Shown piece after piece: positions 18,255 through 26,492 of a stretch of DNA of 64,000 nt. The position numbers were made by a program, and so were the translations under genes. The stretch covers positions 86,178-150,177 of the forward strand of contig NZ_LNYZ01000007.1 of the NCBI RefSeq assembly GCF_001468065.1, written 5' to 3'. Numbering within the stretch: the stretch's first letter is position 1; the number at the start of each line of letters is the position of its first letter. Origin of the DNA: Legionella steigerwaltii. GTDB taxonomy: Bacteria; Pseudomonadota; Gammaproteobacteria; Legionellales; Legionellaceae. The notes beneath the pieces were generated by a model. It was given only the letters and a program-made list of their open reading frames with translations. It did not search any database and was not told the DNA's origin.

Positions 18255-18542
18255 ATGTTTAATCAAATCAGTGATGCAGTTCCTGTAAAAACTATAGATA
18301 CGGACAATCGTTTAAAAACGAGACATCAAGACAAAATCAAAAGTTTAATCGAGGACCCATCATCACTTGTCAGCATAAGTGATACCTCCAAACAATTAGA
18401 AGCAATAAAAAACTCCCTTAAAGAAGTTTCTGAAGTCAATGAGGCTCGTGTTTTATATTTCAAATCTGAAATTGCACTTGGAAACTATCAAATTGATAGT
18501 GACAAAATTGCCATGAAAATGTTAAATGTAGAACCTGCATAA
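18255..18542 (+). CDS. flgM: anti-sigma-28 factor FlgM
   Basis: 95 residues, the usual FlgM size. The C-terminal half (SDTSKQLEAIKNSL..., then ARVLYFKSEIALGNYQID, then IAMKML) matches the helices that hold FliA. FlgM is exported when the hook-basal body is complete, releasing FliA for late flagellar genes. GAGGA precedes the ATG. It is read from a FliA-type promoter and co-transcribed with flgN 17 bp downstream. Confidence 0.93.
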   Translation: MFNQISDAVPVKTIDTDNRLKTRHQDKIKSLIEDPSSLVSISDTSKQLEAIKNSLKEVSEVNEARVLYFKSEIALGNYQIDSDKIAMKMLNVEPA

Positions 18543-18559
18543 TTTCTAAGGGCAATTAT

Positions 18560-19048
18560 ATGGAGAATAAGATAAGCATTTTGCGTAACCATTTGGAACA
18601 GGAAATTAACTGGATAGAGTCACTTAATTCCTTGTTGGCTGAAGAAAAGGAAATATTATCATCTCGTCAATTTAATAAGCTTGAAGAGTTCGCAAATAAA
18701 AAACAGGAATTATCGGATAAACTGGAAGAAAGCGCCAGACAGCGCATGCAACTTATTAATCATAATAATCCCAATGAAACCATAAGTCTTGCTTTATCAG
18801 AATTTCTTAAAGACTGTAGTATTGATGAAGCGACTCTAATTAATCAATTAAATACAAAACTTGCTGAAACTTTAGCTCGTTGCCGTGAGTTAAACGCAGT
18901 TAATGGACAAATAATTGCCAATAATCTTTACATCCGTCAAGAAATTGTCAATACTCTGTCAGGAAATAAAACCGATGCAATCAGTGTTTATACTTCCAAC
19001 GGAAATATACAATCATCTCAAGAAAATACACATCATCAAGAAGCCTAG
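18560..19048 (+). CDS. flgN: flagellar export chaperone FlgN
   Basis: 162 residues, all helical and coiled-coil-like (ENKISILRNHLEQEINWIESLNSLLAEEKEIL at the start). Size, composition and position after flgM identify FlgN, the cytoplasmic chaperone of the hook-filament junction proteins FlgK and FlgL. Sequence conservation is weak in this family; order is the main evidence. Confidence 0.88.
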   Translation: MENKISILRNHLEQEINWIESLNSLLAEEKEILSSRQFNKLEEFANKKQELSDKLEESARQRMQLINHNNPNETISLALSEFLKDCSIDEATLINQLNTKLAETLARCRELNAVNGQIIANNLYIRQEIVNTLSGNKTDAISVYTSNGNIQSSQENTHHQEA

Positions 19049-19106
19049 AAATAGAGAAGATCTACACTCTGAGTGAAATAAAAAGCTTATTTTATATTAA
19101 AGGTTT

Positions 19107-19130
19107 CCCTTCTCCCCCAAGGGGAGAAGG
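19107..19130. repeat. CCTTCTCCCC palindrome (repeat family 3, short copy)
   Basis: CCTTCTCCCCC and its inverse GGGGAGAAGG meet around a 2-nt centre. The same sequence begins the longer element at 39907. It follows flgN and could end transcription as a strong hairpin, but only a weak T-rich stretch follows. Confidence 0.6.
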
Positions 19131-19210
19131 TGACATATTCTTTTGATTTAATTTAACGCAATTAAATAAAAATATGTATAATAGTTAAAATTTTTTAATT
19201 TTTATGCTGT

Positions 19211-20032
19211 ATGAAATTCTTTTCAAAAAAATATGACCGAACCGTTGTTGTTGAATTTTACTCTGATAAAACACGAAAGGATGATGCCATTAAGGAAAAT
19301 GCTAAGAACTTGTTATCAATCCATTTTAAAGAAGAAAATCGATTAATTTACTCCTCTCGTCTTGAAAGTTATCCTGATCTCAGTCAATTAACTTCGCAAT
19401 CCCGCCTCTATTTGGTTGGCCACGGCGAGAAAAAGAAACAAAAATTTTCCAGTTGTGACGTTGATATGCTCGTAGAGCGCCTAGTCGATGATTGTTCATT
19501 GAAAGCTGCTAAACGAATTACTCTCATCGCATGCCATTTGGGAGAAATGAAAGAATTTATTGCGGATCTACAACTCAAACTGGCTGAAGAAGGTGTCTAT
19601 ACTGAAGTAGCCGCTTATAAATCTTATTTAGTTGTCGATCATTTGGGACATCGCTGGGTTGATTTAGGCGAAGAAAATGGACTTGTTGAGGCAGGAAAAC
19701 AAAAAATTGTTATGGGTTGGCACCAAGGACCTGAGGGTACCTTTCCCCAACAAGTTGTTTTAGTTGATACGAATGAAATTAATCCTTATTACGAAGATGC
19801 TCTGGATGCAGGGGATGACAAGGATGAAAGTGCCTTTTTTGAAACAGCCTATGATTCACAATCTAATCAAGAAGTAATTTTTACTCCAGAATCACTCCCA
19901 TTTCCAATCGGAAGTGAACATAGCTACTCAAATACCAAACTAAAAATGTTCAGTAGCAGCATGGATTCTGAAACTCAAGACGGTGACAACGCCTCATATC
20001 AAAAGCGTTCTTATACACCTAACTTTGAATAA
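19211..20032 (+). CDS. hypothetical protein with caspase-like (clan CD, C80-type) dyad motif
   Basis: 273 residues, no signal peptide. Residues 1-170 look like a caspase-fold unit: TVVVEFY strand, then SRLYLVGHGEKKK (His71), then KRITLIACHLGE (Cys108). A hydrophobic strand ending G-His-G followed by a strand ending in Ala/Gly-Cys is the dyad arrangement of MARTX cysteine protease domains and gingipain/clostripain relatives. The remaining 100 residues are acidic, Ser-rich and probably disordered, as seen in translocated effectors. It starts at an ATG with no strong ribosome site and is not obviously part of the flagellar operon. Protease function and secretion are inferences. Confidence 0.6.
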   Translation: MKFFSKKYDRTVVVEFYSDKTRKDDAIKENAKNLLSIHFKEENRLIYSSRLESYPDLSQLTSQSRLYLVGHGEKKKQKFSSCDVDMLVERLVDDCSLKAAKRITLIACHLGEMKEFIADLQLKLAEEGVYTEVAAYKSYLVVDHLGHRWVDLGEENGLVEAGKQKIVMGWHQGPEGTFPQQVVLVDTNEINPYYEDALDAGDDKDESAFFETAYDSQSNQEVIFTPESLPFPIGSEHSYSNTKLKMFSSSMDSETQDGDNASYQKRSYTPNFE

Positions 20033-20056
20033 TTCATACAGGATAGAGTCGGATTC

Positions 20057-20137
20057 GTAGCCTGGGTGAAGGCAAAGCCGTAACCCGGGTTTGAGGGCAT
20101 ACACCCCGGGTTACGGCTTTGCCTTCACCCAGGCTAC
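20057..20137. repeat. BIME-like REP pair, copy 5
   Basis: Both arms carry the loop GAAGGCAAAGCCGTA between CCTGGGT and ACCCGGG, with a GGC-AAA-GCC mini-hairpin in the loop. The arms are perfectly complementary. It lies between convergent genes. Confidence 0.93.
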
Positions 20138-20169
20138 AACTAAAAACAGAAGAGTATGCATTATAGATG

Positions 20170-20925
20170 TTATTGCATGCGCAGCGCGCCATCCAAACGG
20201 ATTACTTCCCCATTTATCATCCCGTTTTCAATAATATGGGCAACTAATGAAGCAAACTCATCGGGTCTTCCAAAACGCTTGGGGAAAGTCATGGTCGTCA
20301 CTAAATTATCTTGGACTGCTTGAGGCATATTCAGTAACATTGGAGTGGCAATTAATCCAGGTGCAATTGTATTTACACGAATAGCAAACTGAGCGAACTC
20401 ACGTGCTGCAGGAAGAGTCATAGCAACTACCCCCCCTTTAGACGCACTATATGCTGCTTGCCCAATTTGTCCTTCAAATGCAGCGATTGAGGCAGTATTT
20501 ATAATAACGCCCCGCTCTTGTGAATGACTTTCCATCTCTAAGCGGGTCATCGCATGGGCTGCAACTCGCATGACATTGAACGTACCAATAAGATTTATAT
20601 CAATAACTTGTTTAAAGGCAGCCAAGGGCATAGCGCCCTCTTTTCCAACAATACGCTTTGCAGGAGCAATTCCAGCACAATTAATACAAACTCTTGGGGT
20701 TCCCAATTGTTCTATAGTTTGCTGCATCGCTTTTTCTACCGATTCATCACTAGTTACATCACAATTGATAAATAAATCGGCTTCATTTTGATTGTCGTCC
20801 TGTTTATCCCATGCTACAACTCGCATTCCGCGCTTCTGTAAGTATTGAACACATGCTTTTCCCATCCCTGAAGCACCGCCGGTAATTAATGCAATTTGAT
20901 TCGTAAAATTCACTATACTCTCCAT
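20170..20925 (-). CDS. short-chain dehydrogenase, type-2 3-hydroxyacyl-CoA dehydrogenase-like
   Basis: 251 residues of the classical SDR fold. The NAD site TGGASGMG is at 15-22, and the catalytic residues are Ser146 (NTASIAAFEGQIGQ), Tyr159 and Lys163 (YSASK). AFEGQIGQAAYSASKGG and the MTFPKRFGRPDEFASL region resemble HSD10/FadB2x-type enzymes that oxidise 3-hydroxyacyl-CoA. The exact substrate is uncertain. The ATG comes only 4 nt after the GTAG foot of REP copy 6, so no normal ribosome site separates them; initiation must use bases within the repeat. Confidence 0.82.
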   Translation of the reverse strand: MESIVNFTNQIALITGGASGMGKACVQYLQKRGMRVVAWDKQDDNQNEADLFINCDVTSDESVEKAMQQTIEQLGTPRVCINCAGIAPAKRIVGKEGAMPLAAFKQVIDINLIGTFNVMRVAAHAMTRLEMESHSQERGVIINTASIAAFEGQIGQAAYSASKGGVVAMTLPAAREFAQFAIRVNTIAPGLIATPMLLNMPQAVQDNLVTTMTFPKRFGRPDEFASLVAHIIENGMINGEVIRLDGALRMQ

Positions 20926-20929
20926 GATT

Positions 20930-21012
20930 GTAGCCTGGGTGCAGCGCAGCGAAACCCGGGTTTAACTGAACTTAAAAATTTCCCGGGTTCCGCTGCGCTG
21001 CACCCAGGCTAC
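20930..21012. repeat. BIME-like REP pair, copy 6 (abuts a start codon)
   Basis: Both arms have the GCAGCGCAGCG loop and stems CCTGGGT/ACCCGGG. It occupies the whole 5' leader of the dehydrogenase gene on the minus strand, ending 4 nt before its ATG. Confidence 0.93.
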
Positions 21013-21029
21013 AGCTTGAGTCAAAATGC

Positions 21030-21130
21030 CCTGATTATCGAGTACCGAAGCGCAGCATACACGCAGTATGTGCGCATCGGAACGCAGAAAATCAGGCCAG
21101 TTTGGCCAAGATAGTAGAAATTGAAACAGA
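21030..21130. repeat. dispersed repeat family 2, copy B, with long hairpin
   Basis: 21030-21096 folds on itself: CCTGAT pairs with ATCAGG at the ends, and inside, GCGCAGCATAC faces GTATGTGCGC. The following stretch to 21130 (CAGAAAATCAGGCCAGTTTG onward) repeats 18131-18180. It sits directly beside REP copy 6. Confidence 0.7.
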
Positions 21131-21132
21131 CC

Positions 21133-21675
21133 CTAAAAAAACTCCTTGCTTAATTGTTTGAATTCAGGAGTTCCTGCCTTTCTTAACCATTCAAAAAATA
21201 CCATTTCAGAGGTAATTAAATGAACCCCTTCTTGTTTCATTCGCTTCAGTCCGTATTTCATATTTTGTTCACCACGGCAGCTTACAGCATCAGCAACAAC
21301 AAAAACATCAAATCCTGCTTTCCTCATTTCTAATGCAGTTTGTAAAACACAAACATGTGTCTCAATGCCAATAAGGATTAATTGTTTTTTGTGTAACTGC
21401 TTGAGTCGTTCAATATATTTTTGTTCACCCATGCAGGAAAAATATACTTTATCAACACACTCTTGCTGATCAAAATACTCTTGAAACTGTTTTAATGTTG
21501 AACCAAGACCTTGCGGATATTGCTCGCTCACCAGGATTGGGACGTTCATGCGTTTGGCCAATTTTAAAAGCCATTCACATCGCTCGATAAATACTTCACT
21601 ATTTAATACAGCCGGTGTTAATTTTTCTTGTACATCAACCAATAATAAGAGTGAGTCCTCTTTATTAAGTAACAT
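21133..21675 (-). CDS. isochorismatase-fold hydrolase (YcaC-like)
   Basis: 180 residues with the cysteine hydrolase triad: Asp14 in LLLVDVQEKL, Lys76 in CVDKVYFSC and Cys109 in IETHVCVLQTALEM. A cis-peptide motif precedes the Cys as usual. Members act on amides or vinyl ethers (nicotinamidase, isochorismatase); this subgroup is of unknown substrate and known in E. coli as YcaC. Cytoplasmic. Confidence 0.85.
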   Translation of the reverse strand: MLLNKEDSLLLLVDVQEKLTPAVLNSEVFIERCEWLLKLAKRMNVPILVSEQYPQGLGSTLKQFQEYFDQQECVDKVYFSCMGEQKYIERLKQLHKKQLILIGIETHVCVLQTALEMRKAGFDVFVVADAVSCRGEQNMKYGLKRMKQEGVHLITSEMVFFEWLRKAGTPEFKQLSKEFF

Positions 21676-21730
21676 CCTTATTCTCCTTAGCAGATAATTG
21701 TGCGACTTGGAATTTAACTGCTTATAATTT

Positions 21731-21763
21731 GGAGCCTGGGTGACGTTAAAACTACAACCCAGG
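21731..21763. repeat. single degenerate REP unit
   Basis: GGAG, then CCTGGGT, a 15-nt loop, then ACCCAGG: one REP hairpin with GGAG in place of GTAG. It lies between the HtrA-type gene and the isochorismatase-type gene. Confidence 0.6.
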
Positions 21764-21799
21764 CTGTAGCGGATTAGTAGAGAAAATTTTCAGTAGCCC

Positions 21800-22876
21800 C
21801 TAAAGACCAGCTATATCGATTGTTCTCATTTTTACATCCATTTGTTTGTTACCACGCTGGATGGAAACAGTTACTTGTTCCCCTACTTTTATTTCAGTAA
21901 GCATATTATACAAAACATCATAGTTAGGAACTGCATGACCATTAAGCGCTACAATAATATCACCTAATGTGATACGTCCCCAAGCATCTTTGTGAGTAGC
22001 TCGCAAATGAGCTTTATGAGCCGGTGTATTAGGGAGAATATCGGCGATTAATATTCCTTTACGTATACCTAATTGGCGAGCAATCTTAGGTTGAACACTT
22101 TGAATGCCTATACCAGACAGTACAACCCGGCCATTTTTAATAATTTGTGTCACTACTCGATCAATATCATCAGCAGGAACAGCAAAACCAATCCCCGCAG
22201 ACGAGCCTGAATGGGAAAAAATCATGGAATTCATACCAATTAATTGTCCAGCACTATTCAATAAAGGACCGCCTGAATTACCTGGATTAATTGGTGTATC
22301 TGTTTGGATCATATTGTGAATTGAAACCCCACCAATTCCTGGAACTTTTCTACCCAAAGCAGAAATAACACCTTTAGATAAACTATGATCAAGACCAAAA
22401 GGATTACCAATCGCAATCGCTTTTTGTCCAACCATGAGGTCATTAAGATGTACTACTTCAAATGGCTTAAACCCTTTTAGTAAAGCTAAAGCTTGTGGTG
22501 ATTCGATTTTTAATACAGCGATGTCTTTACGAGGCTCTGCACCTACTACCTTAGCAGGTACAGTCAATTTGCCCAACGAAATAGCCAGCTTATCAGCTCC
22601 TTTGATGACGTGATAATTGGTAACAATATACCCACTATTATTCCAGACAATCCCAGATCCCGCTCCATCGGGTACTTGCATCGTACGTGCAGCAGCTCTA
22701 TTTCTAACTGTTGCTAACCTATGAACATAAACTACCTTAGGTGATGCCTCGTGAAAAACTTTCACTGTATTTTGTTCATCAGGAAGAAGAGAATTTATAT
22801 TAGCGCCATGTCCTGGAAAAGCCAGAATAGAACATAGCATAAAAGTACTAAACCATAAAAAACGATGTCTTGCCAT
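21800..22876 (-). CDS. periplasmic trypsin-like serine protease, DegS/HtrA family
   Basis: 358 residues. The N-terminus is hydrophobic (FLWFSTFMLCSILAFPGHGA), a signal peptide or anchor. The catalytic triad is His89 (TNYHVIKGAD), Asp118 (RKDIAVLKI) and Ser201 (NPGNSGGPLLN). One PDZ domain occupies about 255-355. One PDZ and this length match DegS or the HtrA-2 type rather than two-PDZ DegP/DegQ. It should act in periplasmic protein quality control or in envelope stress signalling. Confidence 0.9.
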   Translation of the reverse strand: MARHRFLWFSTFMLCSILAFPGHGANINSLLPDEQNTVKVFHEASPKVVYVHRLATVRNRAAARTMQVPDGAGSGIVWNNSGYIVTNYHVIKGADKLAISLGKLTVPAKVVGAEPRKDIAVLKIESPQALALLKGFKPFEVVHLNDLMVGQKAIAIGNPFGLDHSLSKGVISALGRKVPGIGGVSIHNMIQTDTPINPGNSGGPLLNSAGQLIGMNSMIFSHSGSSAGIGFAVPADDIDRVVTQIIKNGRVVLSGIGIQSVQPKIARQLGIRKGILIADILPNTPAHKAHLRATHKDAWGRITLGDIIVALNGHAVPNYDVLYNMLTEIKVGEQVTVSIQRGNKQMDVKMRTIDIAGL

Positions 22877-22906
22877 TCAATAGATCTCCACCAATTAGCT
22901 CAAAAC

Positions 22907-22928
22907 CTTGCATTCCCCCAAATGCAAG
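22907..22928 (-). terminator. hairpin after the two-gene unknown operon
   Basis: CTTGCATT and AATGCAAG pair perfectly around a short C-rich loop. On the minus strand it follows the 306-residue gene and is trailed by GTTTTGAG, a weak T-run, so it is a likely but not ideal terminator. Confidence 0.5.
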
Positions 22929-22983
22929 TGAATTGTAATATATATTGACAAAGATGTCACTAAATGACTCAGAAGAATAATTT

Positions 22984-23904
22984 TCAAGCAAATGTCAGTG
23001 AATTTGCTTTTGCCTGCTCTTTTTCTTCTTCCTCACTCTGAACTGAGTCCTGGGCTTTATCTTGGTGGGCTTTATCCTGCTTCCCTTGTTTATCCTCTTT
23101 ATGTTCTACATTTTCTTGTTTCTCAGGTACTGGATCATTGATTTCGTGTTGTGTTTTATCTACCTCTGCACGTGTAATATGCTCGACACGTGTTTGAACT
23201 AGCGAAATCCCAGGTGTTACTGATACCCCAAAATATTGCATCAAAAATTGTATTGGTATCATAAACATGTCTTTAAAAGTCATCGTTGATGCCTCCATGC
23301 TTTTTACCGCTACAATTTCAGTATCATCAATATGACGGAGATATACTTTTTCTAGAAGGGCAGAATGCTGTTTGTAGACACTATCCAAACTAGCATTTCG
23401 TGCCTTTTCCTGATTCAGAAGAAGTCTTTGAAAATCAGTATGCGCATCCCAAAGAGATGCCCTTCTTTCTTGTAATTGCTTGAGTTCGTTATCATATAGT
23501 GCAATTTTTTGATCAATTACTTCTCTTAATTGATCACAATCGGCTTTACGGTCAACTGAAACTTTTCCACTGACGATTGAACCAGATTCTTTAACAATAT
23601 CCTTCGCATAACGTTCAATCAACTCTGTTTTTTTGGCTAAAATCTTTTCGATTTCTGTATCGATGTACCTAATCGCATCTTTATTTGCCCCCAGAACTTG
23701 ATAATGAGAATCAAAGCGCTTCTCATTTTGCATTTGTGCACGTATTTGCTCCAGCTCCTTGACTTCGTGAGACAATGCTCTAGTTTGTGCATCATCATTT
23801 AATTGTTTGTCTCGACTTAACAGGATTTGTCTGATAAATGCAGCCAAAACCACAACAGTTCCCAATGCTGCTGCACAGATAAGCGCTATACTGACTGGCT
23901 CCAT
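22984..23904 (-). CDS. membrane-anchored coiled-coil hypothetical protein
   Basis: 306 residues from the ATG at 23904, which has AAGGAG six bases ahead (a TTG two codons earlier is less likely). One N-terminal membrane segment (about 5-25, ALICAAALGTVVVLAAFI) leads into a long charged coiled coil to about residue 190, then a hydrophobic patch (MFMIPIQFLMQYFGVSV) and a tail very rich in Lys, Gln, Glu and Asp, with EEEEKEQAKANS near the end. The acidic tail resembles Dot/Icm export signals, but the anchor argues for an envelope protein. No family is recognised. It follows the 217-residue gene by 15 bp and must be co-transcribed. Confidence 0.65.
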   Translation of the reverse strand: MEPVSIALICAAALGTVVVLAAFIRQILLSRDKQLNDDAQTRALSHEVKELEQIRAQMQNEKRFDSHYQVLGANKDAIRYIDTEIEKILAKKTELIERYAKDIVKESGSIVSGKVSVDRKADCDQLREVIDQKIALYDNELKQLQERRASLWDAHTDFQRLLLNQEKARNASLDSVYKQHSALLEKVYLRHIDDTEIVAVKSMEASTMTFKDMFMIPIQFLMQYFGVSVTPGISLVQTRVEHITRAEVDKTQHEINDPVPEKQENVEHKEDKQGKQDKAHQDKAQDSVQSEEEEKEQAKANSLTFA

Positions 23905-23919
23905 AGTCAACTCCTTGAA

Positions 23920-24573
23920 TTAAGACAAATGAATCAATTGAGTATGTATTTCAATAGCAAAAAACTGATTAAAATCTTGAAAAGAATCGATTGATGGCCA
24001 TTGTTCAGGCTGACTCGACATCCGACTCATAGCCCCTGCAAAGATTGAGAAATAATTTTCTTTGATATAAGGTTTAATCTCGGTCAAATTAGAAAAATTC
24101 TTAACCAGAGCAGTAGCATTTTCTTCTAAATGAGATAATTCTACTTTTTCAATAACGTCCACCAAATCATCCTGCCCCTCTAAGCTTTCCTTGATCCAAT
24201 TAAGTAAAGGCTGACGAGGTTTAATGAGCAATAATTGATGGCTTGCTTCTATTGAAGGCTCCATTAATAGAATATGATCGTGTAATTCAAATTTAAAACA
24301 ACAAAGAAAATCAAGGAAATTGGTTTCTATTGCACTACGCGCTTTGTCTCCCAACCATCGACTAATTTCATGACGAAACATTCGTGAAAAATACTTTTCA
24401 ATTTCATCTAGAGTTGCATCATCTGAATTTTGTTTTTGCACGACATAGGCAGTGTTATCAATTTGTAATAACCTCAGATCCGGTAATTTGGTCTCAGGCA
24501 ATTGTGAGGTAAGAAATGATAAAAAAACAGCCGTAGGTTTTAATACTACTATTTCGTGTTGGCTATGGTGCAT
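23920..24573 (-). CDS. hypothetical cytoplasmic protein, partner of the coiled-coil gene
   Basis: 217 residues, no membrane segment or signal. It starts MHHSQHEIVVLKPTAVFLSFL and has predicted alternating strands and helices; no motif is recognised. AAGGAG lies six bases before the ATG, the same spacing as in its downstream neighbour, so the pair is probably made at equal rates. It may bind the cytoplasmic face of the anchored partner. That is a guess from linkage only. Confidence 0.6.
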   Translation of the reverse strand: MHHSQHEIVVLKPTAVFLSFLTSQLPETKLPDLRLLQIDNTAYVVQKQNSDDATLDEIEKYFSRMFRHEISRWLGDKARSAIETNFLDFLCCFKFELHDHILLMEPSIEASHQLLLIKPRQPLLNWIKESLEGQDDLVDVIEKVELSHLEENATALVKNFSNLTEIKPYIKENYFSIFAGAMSRMSSQPEQWPSIDSFQDFNQFFAIEIHTQLIHLS

Positions 24574-24912
24574 ATCTCTCTCCTTGATTTACCTAAATCC
24601 CTCACCAACAGATTTACTGCGTTCACTTATAATGCTTCCGGCTTGCAAGCTTTTTAAGACTTTTACTTTAGTTTTTTTTCTGAAAAAATCTTAAAAAAAC
24701 TCCCATCGTCAATGCATTAAGTGCATTCGCGACAATCTTTAGCAAAATGATTCAGCTTGATTTTACTCATCCTGAGTACAACAGGCCCCTATTTAAAACG
24801 ATAGACTATATATCGTCACTTCGCGAATCGATTTTAATTTTTTCTTAACAATTGACCTAGACCATTACTTTTTTTACAGTACGCCAACAATAATGCATCA
24901 AAGAATTACGGC
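24574..24912. other. gene-free divergent promoter region
   Basis: 339 bp between the 217-residue gene (leftward) and mutY (rightward), expected to hold both promoters. AT-rich. I see an inverted TTTTTAAGA (24651) / TCTTAAAAA (24689) and no open frame or RNA gene. Confidence 0.6.
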
Positions 24913-25980
24913 GTGGATAAACAAAATTTATACAAGCAATTTAGTCAACCATTACTCGAGTGGTTTGTCCTTCATGGACGTCACAATCTGCCATGGCAAT
25001 TAGTTCGCACATCGTACAGAGTCTGGATCTCTGAAATTATGCTTCAGCAAACTCAGGTACAAACGGTTATTCCTTATTTTGAGCGTTTTATGCAACGATT
25101 TCCAAACCTTAGTGATTTGGCTCGAGCAGATGAAGATGAAGTACTTTCTTTATGGTCAGGGCTTGGTTATTACAGCCGCGCCAGAAATCTTCATCAAACA
25201 GCAAAAATAGTGATGCAACATCATGGCGGTGTTTTACCTGCTGACTATCAATTATTAAAAGAATTACCTGGGATTGGCCTATCTACTGCAGCGGCAATCG
25301 TATCACAAGCCTTCGATCAGCCTGTCGCAATTCTTGATGGTAATGTAAAACGCGTTTTAACTCGTTTTTTCGGGATCAAAGGATATCCGGAACAGGCTCA
25401 AGTAAAAAAAACACTGTGGGAATTAGCTAACTCATGCATGCCAAAGGAAAACTGTGCCGATTACACCCAAGCAATCATGGATTTAGGGGCAACGTGTTGT
25501 ACCTCTAAAAATCCCAATTGCGTTAATTGTCCTGTGCAGAATAGTTGCTTGGCGTTCAAACGGCAAGAACAACACCTATATCCCACGAAAAAAATAAAAA
25601 AGCCCATACCAATTGAATTCCAACAATTTCTGGTTTTATACAATGCACAAGGCCACATCTACTTGGAAAAAAGACCCCCTACAGGGTTATGGGGGGGATT
25701 ATGGTGTTTACCCACTTTGGATGAGGGTGATTGCCCTCTTGATTTTATTCGCCTGAACTACGATTTATCTGGCGAAACACCACAACAACTACTTACTTTT
25801 AAACATCGCTTTAGTCATTTTCATTTGGAAATCAATGCCCTCAGCATAAAAACCAAAACACTAGGTAATAAATTAGCTGAAAAACAGGGGCAATGGTTTG
25901 CAAAAGAACAAATAAACTCCTTAGGATTAGCACAACCAACCACCAAAATATTGTCTTCCCATTACAACATGTTTATTTAG
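24913..25980 (+). CDS. mutY: A/G-specific adenine DNA glycosylase
   Basis: 355 residues. Glu41 (SEIMLQQTQV) and Asp142 (ILDGNVKRVLTR) are the catalytic pair, LPGIGLSTAAAI is the helix-hairpin-helix, and Cys196-X6-Cys203-X2-Cys206-X5-Cys212 is the 4Fe-4S loop. A C-terminal NUDIX-like domain that reads 8-oxoG begins near 230. It removes adenine opposite 8-oxoguanine. The start is a GTG; the nearest ATG upstream (24893) is out of frame. The weak ribosome site suggests low expression. Confidence 0.95.
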   Translation: MDKQNLYKQFSQPLLEWFVLHGRHNLPWQLVRTSYRVWISEIMLQQTQVQTVIPYFERFMQRFPNLSDLARADEDEVLSLWSGLGYYSRARNLHQTAKIVMQHHGGVLPADYQLLKELPGIGLSTAAAIVSQAFDQPVAILDGNVKRVLTRFFGIKGYPEQAQVKKTLWELANSCMPKENCADYTQAIMDLGATCCTSKNPNCVNCPVQNSCLAFKRQEQHLYPTKKIKKPIPIEFQQFLVLYNAQGHIYLEKRPPTGLWGGLWCLPTLDEGDCPLDFIRLNYDLSGETPQQLLTFKHRFSHFHLEINALSIKTKTLGNKLAEKQGQWFAKEQINSLGLAQPTTKILSSHYNMFI

Positions 25981-26054
25981 AACTCATAAGAGATATAATG
26001 AGGGCACAAGTCTGTACTTGTTGAAAAACCTATATAATTATGTCTTGTAGTTTT

Positions 26055-26143
26055 GTAGCCTGGGTGCAGCGCAGCGTAACCCGGGATTCTGGACACGAAT
26101 AAACGTCTCAATCCGCGGTTACGCTGCGCTGCACCCAGGCTAC
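26055..26143. repeat. BIME-like REP pair, copy 7
   Basis: Both arms carry GCAGCGCAGCGTA loops. An extra GTAG stands 8 nt outside at 26047-26050. It lies between convergent mutY and the Sel1 lipoprotein gene. Confidence 0.92.
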
Positions 26144-26158
26144 AAATAGCCGAACACT

Positions 26159-26485
26159 TTAACTCAATGAGCCCCCACTGGCCAATATTCGAACTGCTTC
26201 TTTTGCATCAGGTTGCCCTAGATTTGCTGCAGCATTAATCCAAAACCAAGCTTTCTTTCGGTCTTCGACTACTCCTTTGCCATAATAATACATATAACCC
26301 ACAGCATATTGGGCATCAGGTTGGCCTTTTTGAGCAATTGGCTTTAAGCGAATAAAAGCCTTGCGGTAATCTTCGAGCCTGAAACTATCAATTCCCTCAC
26401 GCAAACTCATTGCACGAGGAGTAGCGCAAGCAGTCAGAATAGAAATAAAAATTACAACGATTAATAAATTAAATAAGCGTCTCAT
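26159..26485 (-). CDS. small Sel1-repeat lipoprotein
   Basis: 108 residues. The N-terminus is a lipoprotein signal with lipobox LTAC (Cys near 20). Two Sel1-like repeats follow (GQPDAQYAVGYMYYYGKGVVEDRKKA and a second beginning GQPDAKEAV). Sel1 proteins are common in Legionella (EnhC, LpnE) and act as interaction scaffolds; the partner is not known. It follows lspC by 7 bp on the same strand, so the two are co-transcribed, and it may be an accessory of the secretion system or simply ride with it. Confidence 0.85.
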   Translation of the reverse strand: MRRLFNLLIVVIFISILTACATPRAMSLREGIDSFRLEDYRKAFIRLKPIAQKGQPDAQYAVGYMYYYGKGVVEDRKKAWFWINAAANLGQPDAKEAVRILASGGSLS

Positions 26486-26492
26486 AAAATTT

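Noticed and set aside
21731..21763. Rho-independent terminator
   Set aside because: The stem matches the REP unit, with GGAG foot, and lacks a T-run.
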